A DNA stretch of 64,000 nt from Ceratotherium simum simum (Eukaryota; Chordata; Mammalia; Perissodactyla; Rhinocerotidae), in assembly GCF_000283155.1 (NCBI RefSeq), contig NW_004454179.1:8747370-8811369 (forward strand), written 5' to 3'. A model generated the notes under the pieces. The model had not been told where the DNA came from, ran no database searches, and worked only from the letters and a program-made list of their open reading frames with translations. Shown here piece after piece: positions 62,357-64,000 of the stretch. The position numbers and the translations under genes were made by a program. Positions within the stretch are counted from its first letter, which is position 1. Each line of letters begins with the position of its first letter.

Positions 62357-62920
62357 ACAGTTTCCCTGGTTCTCCCAGATTTCATATAGGAGTTTGTGGG
62401 AAGTATTCACATCTGCAGAGAGAAGAAAGAAAGCAGCTAGAGTGGCTTTCTCTTCTTCCAGCATTTGCTCTCTGTAAGCTTTGACAAGCTGAGTCACAAT
62501 CTTCCAGAAAGTTTAGCTGTTTAAGGATGGATCTGAATTCCCAAGAGGAGATCAGCAGGGTTGTTAACAAAATAATGCCCTATGGGGCCAGTGTCTCAGA
62601 GGTCTTTCATTGTCTCTATATATGTCACTCACACACTCAAACACACACACACACACACATTCATATATATTTATATACATGTACAATAGCTAAACCAAGC
62701 CAAGTAATTTGCATATGACATATTTTCAACACATTTGTAGAACCTAGCTGGGCATCGTAGAGAACAAATTAAAGTCAAGGATTAGTCAAACAAATAATGG
62801 AGTTTTAAAAAACACAAGGAAAAAGAGGTCACACAGAGAACTATGGAACAAAAGAGAAGCTGAAACAATAGGGAAAGTTGAAATTCAATTAAATAAATGA
62901 ATAATGATTATTATTCAAGC
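62357..62920. other. Unresolved sequence with a CA tract
   Basis: No repeat family recognised. The CA run lies at 62641-62659, followed by AT-rich alternation. Confidence 0.4.
62641..62659. repeat. (AC)n microsatellite
   Basis: 19 bases of alternating A and C, preceded by less regular CA text from about 62618. Confidence 0.9.
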
Positions 62921-62922
62921 TG

Positions 62923-63162
62923 TCTATTATTGAGCATTTACTACAAGCTAGGCAATGTGCTAAGTACTTAAATTACCTTATCTCATTTAATAATACTAAC
63001 CTCAAGCGATAGGCACTGTTATTACACCTGATTTATAGTTTAAAAAAACTGAGTACTAGAGAAATTAAATCTCTTGCCACGTCTGAGAACTAGTAAGTGA
63101 TGGAGCTGGACTCAAACCAGATTTGTCTGGCTCTAAATCCTGTGCTCTAGCACCTTCTTATG
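62923..63162 (-). mobile_element. MIR SINE, nearly full length
   Basis: TATTGAGCATTTACTACAAG, CTAGGCAATGTGCTAAGTAC, TTATCTCATTTAATAATACT, GGCACTGTTATTACACCTGA, GAACTAGTAAGTGATGGAGC, TGGACTCAAACCAGATTTGT and TCCTGTGCTCTAGCACC are antisense MIR. Confidence 0.85.
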
Positions 63163-63329
63163 CTTGTGTGATGCTCATGTGCCACAGGGGGTAGGAAGGA
63201 GGAGAAAGGAAAATGTAAACTTAAGCTACGTTAATATTAAAAGTTTATAATATTTCTGCTGGATTATATTCCTATCATATCTCACGGAATATCATGTCAA
63301 ATTTAGGAACTAAATTTAAAGACAGACTT

Positions 63330-63557
63330 ATAGAGTTAAGAAGTACTGGCTCCCACCACTTCTAACTATGTGAGCTTGGCCAGTTCCATAAGAACCTGAA
63401 TTTCTTCATCTGAAAGTGGAAAAAATATCAACTTTACAGAGTTCATGTCAAGATTAGAGATAATGTGTGTGAACTGAAAAACACAGTGTCTGGCATATCG
63501 TAAGCAGAAAAGGCACTAAAAACATGACAGCCAATACATGTATTATTATTCTGAGAG
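63330..63557 (+). mobile_element. MIR SINE
   Basis: GAGTTAAGAAGTACTGGCTC, ACTTCTAACTATGTGAGCTT, CTGAATTTCTTCATCTGAAA, GAGTTCATGTCAAGATTAGA, CAGTGTCTGGCATATCGTAA and TATTATTATTCTGAG follow plus-strand MIR order. Confidence 0.8.
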
Positions 63558-64000
63558 GAGCGTAACTAAGATATTGATCATGTTTTGTGCACATTTGCAT
63601 GAGATGTGAATATATACTTTCTAAGGCAGTAGTTTCATTGTAACTTTGCATTCTGCTACAAACTCCAGTTCTCACCAAGCTTAAAGTTGGGCTCTTCTGA
63701 GGCAAACAAGATAGATCTTATAAATCCAGTAATTTCACATTCCCCAGAGAACTGAGAGGGATTCTCTCCAGTCTCTTGTCAAAATTATCTCTGAAAAAAA
63801 TGGCCAGTGGGAAAGGAGTCCCAGGGGCTGCTGACATACTGCCAAGTCCAACACCCGTGTCTTTTCAAAGGTCTAGCCCATAAAGAAATATCACTTTCTA
63901 TCTTGACTGACAGCATTTATCTTGGATTTCAAAACATCAAAGCACTGTTGGTGCTGAAGATGTTTTGTGAAATGATACTAATGTGTTCAACGATCTACAG
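63558..64000. other. Unresolved sequence at window end
   Basis: No repeat, RNA gene or exon-like element recognised. Confidence 0.35.

Noticed and set aside
1..64000. CRISPR array, bacterial operon, plasmid, phage or integron features
   Set aside because: No regularly spaced direct repeats, no dense co-directional frames, no ribosome-binding pattern. The repeats are eukaryotic retroelements throughout.

Overview
This window is mammalian nuclear DNA with no recognisable protein-coding gene. The organism is most likely a horse or another perissodactyl. The main evidence is ten or more SINEs with a tRNA-like head (GGCCGGCCC start, A-box-like GGCTTAGCGGTTAAG, B-box-like GGTTCGGATCC). They carry either a short body ending near CTATCTACTGGGGCTTTGG or a longer body with TTAGCTCAGGGCCA repeats. 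These are the equine ERE family. Several have perfect or near-perfect target-site duplications and are therefore young. The rest is AT-rich, CpG-poor sequence full of mammalian fossils: MIR, L2, L1M, MaLR/MLT1 LTRs, hAT-type MITEs and one Tigger DNA transposon. Family names come from remembered consensus sequences, and most edges are good to about 10-30 bases.

Layout. Bases 1-9765 hold scattered MIR and L2 copies, an MLT1-like LTR (about 2000-2450) and two tandem L2 3' ends (5640-6980). Bases 9765-11493 are a 5'-truncated Tigger transposon whose transposase frame is broken by indels and three TGA codons. Bases 11.5-19.8 kb are mostly unresolved sequence with ERE, MIR and L2 copies. Bases 19860-27895 are an 8-kb L1 graveyard. 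It includes a minus-strand L1 that keeps its 5' UTR, ORF1 and the ORF2 endonuclease but lacks its 3' half, with forward L1 3' ends on both sides. Bases 28-37.5 kb hold more MIR/L2, hAT and MaLR copies and three EREs. Bases 38.1-42.2 kb have the lowest repeat content and may include conserved non-coding elements. Bases 42-52 kb contain L2, an LTR-like element, MIRs, an L2 split by an L1, a hAT MITE and an MLT1-like LTR. Bases 52.8-53.6 kb are a second repeat-poor island. Bases 54-64 kb again hold LTR, MIR, L2 and ERE copies, including a MIR split by an ERE and an L2 split by another repeat.

The genes do not work together in any system: the only coding remnants are dead transposases and reverse-transcriptase or endonuclease fragments. 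The window looks like an intergenic desert or a large intron. The points most worth a second look are the nested-insertion histories, a composite ERE that carries both ERE tail types, and the repeat-poor islands that could be regulatory. I found no credible undescribed biological system.
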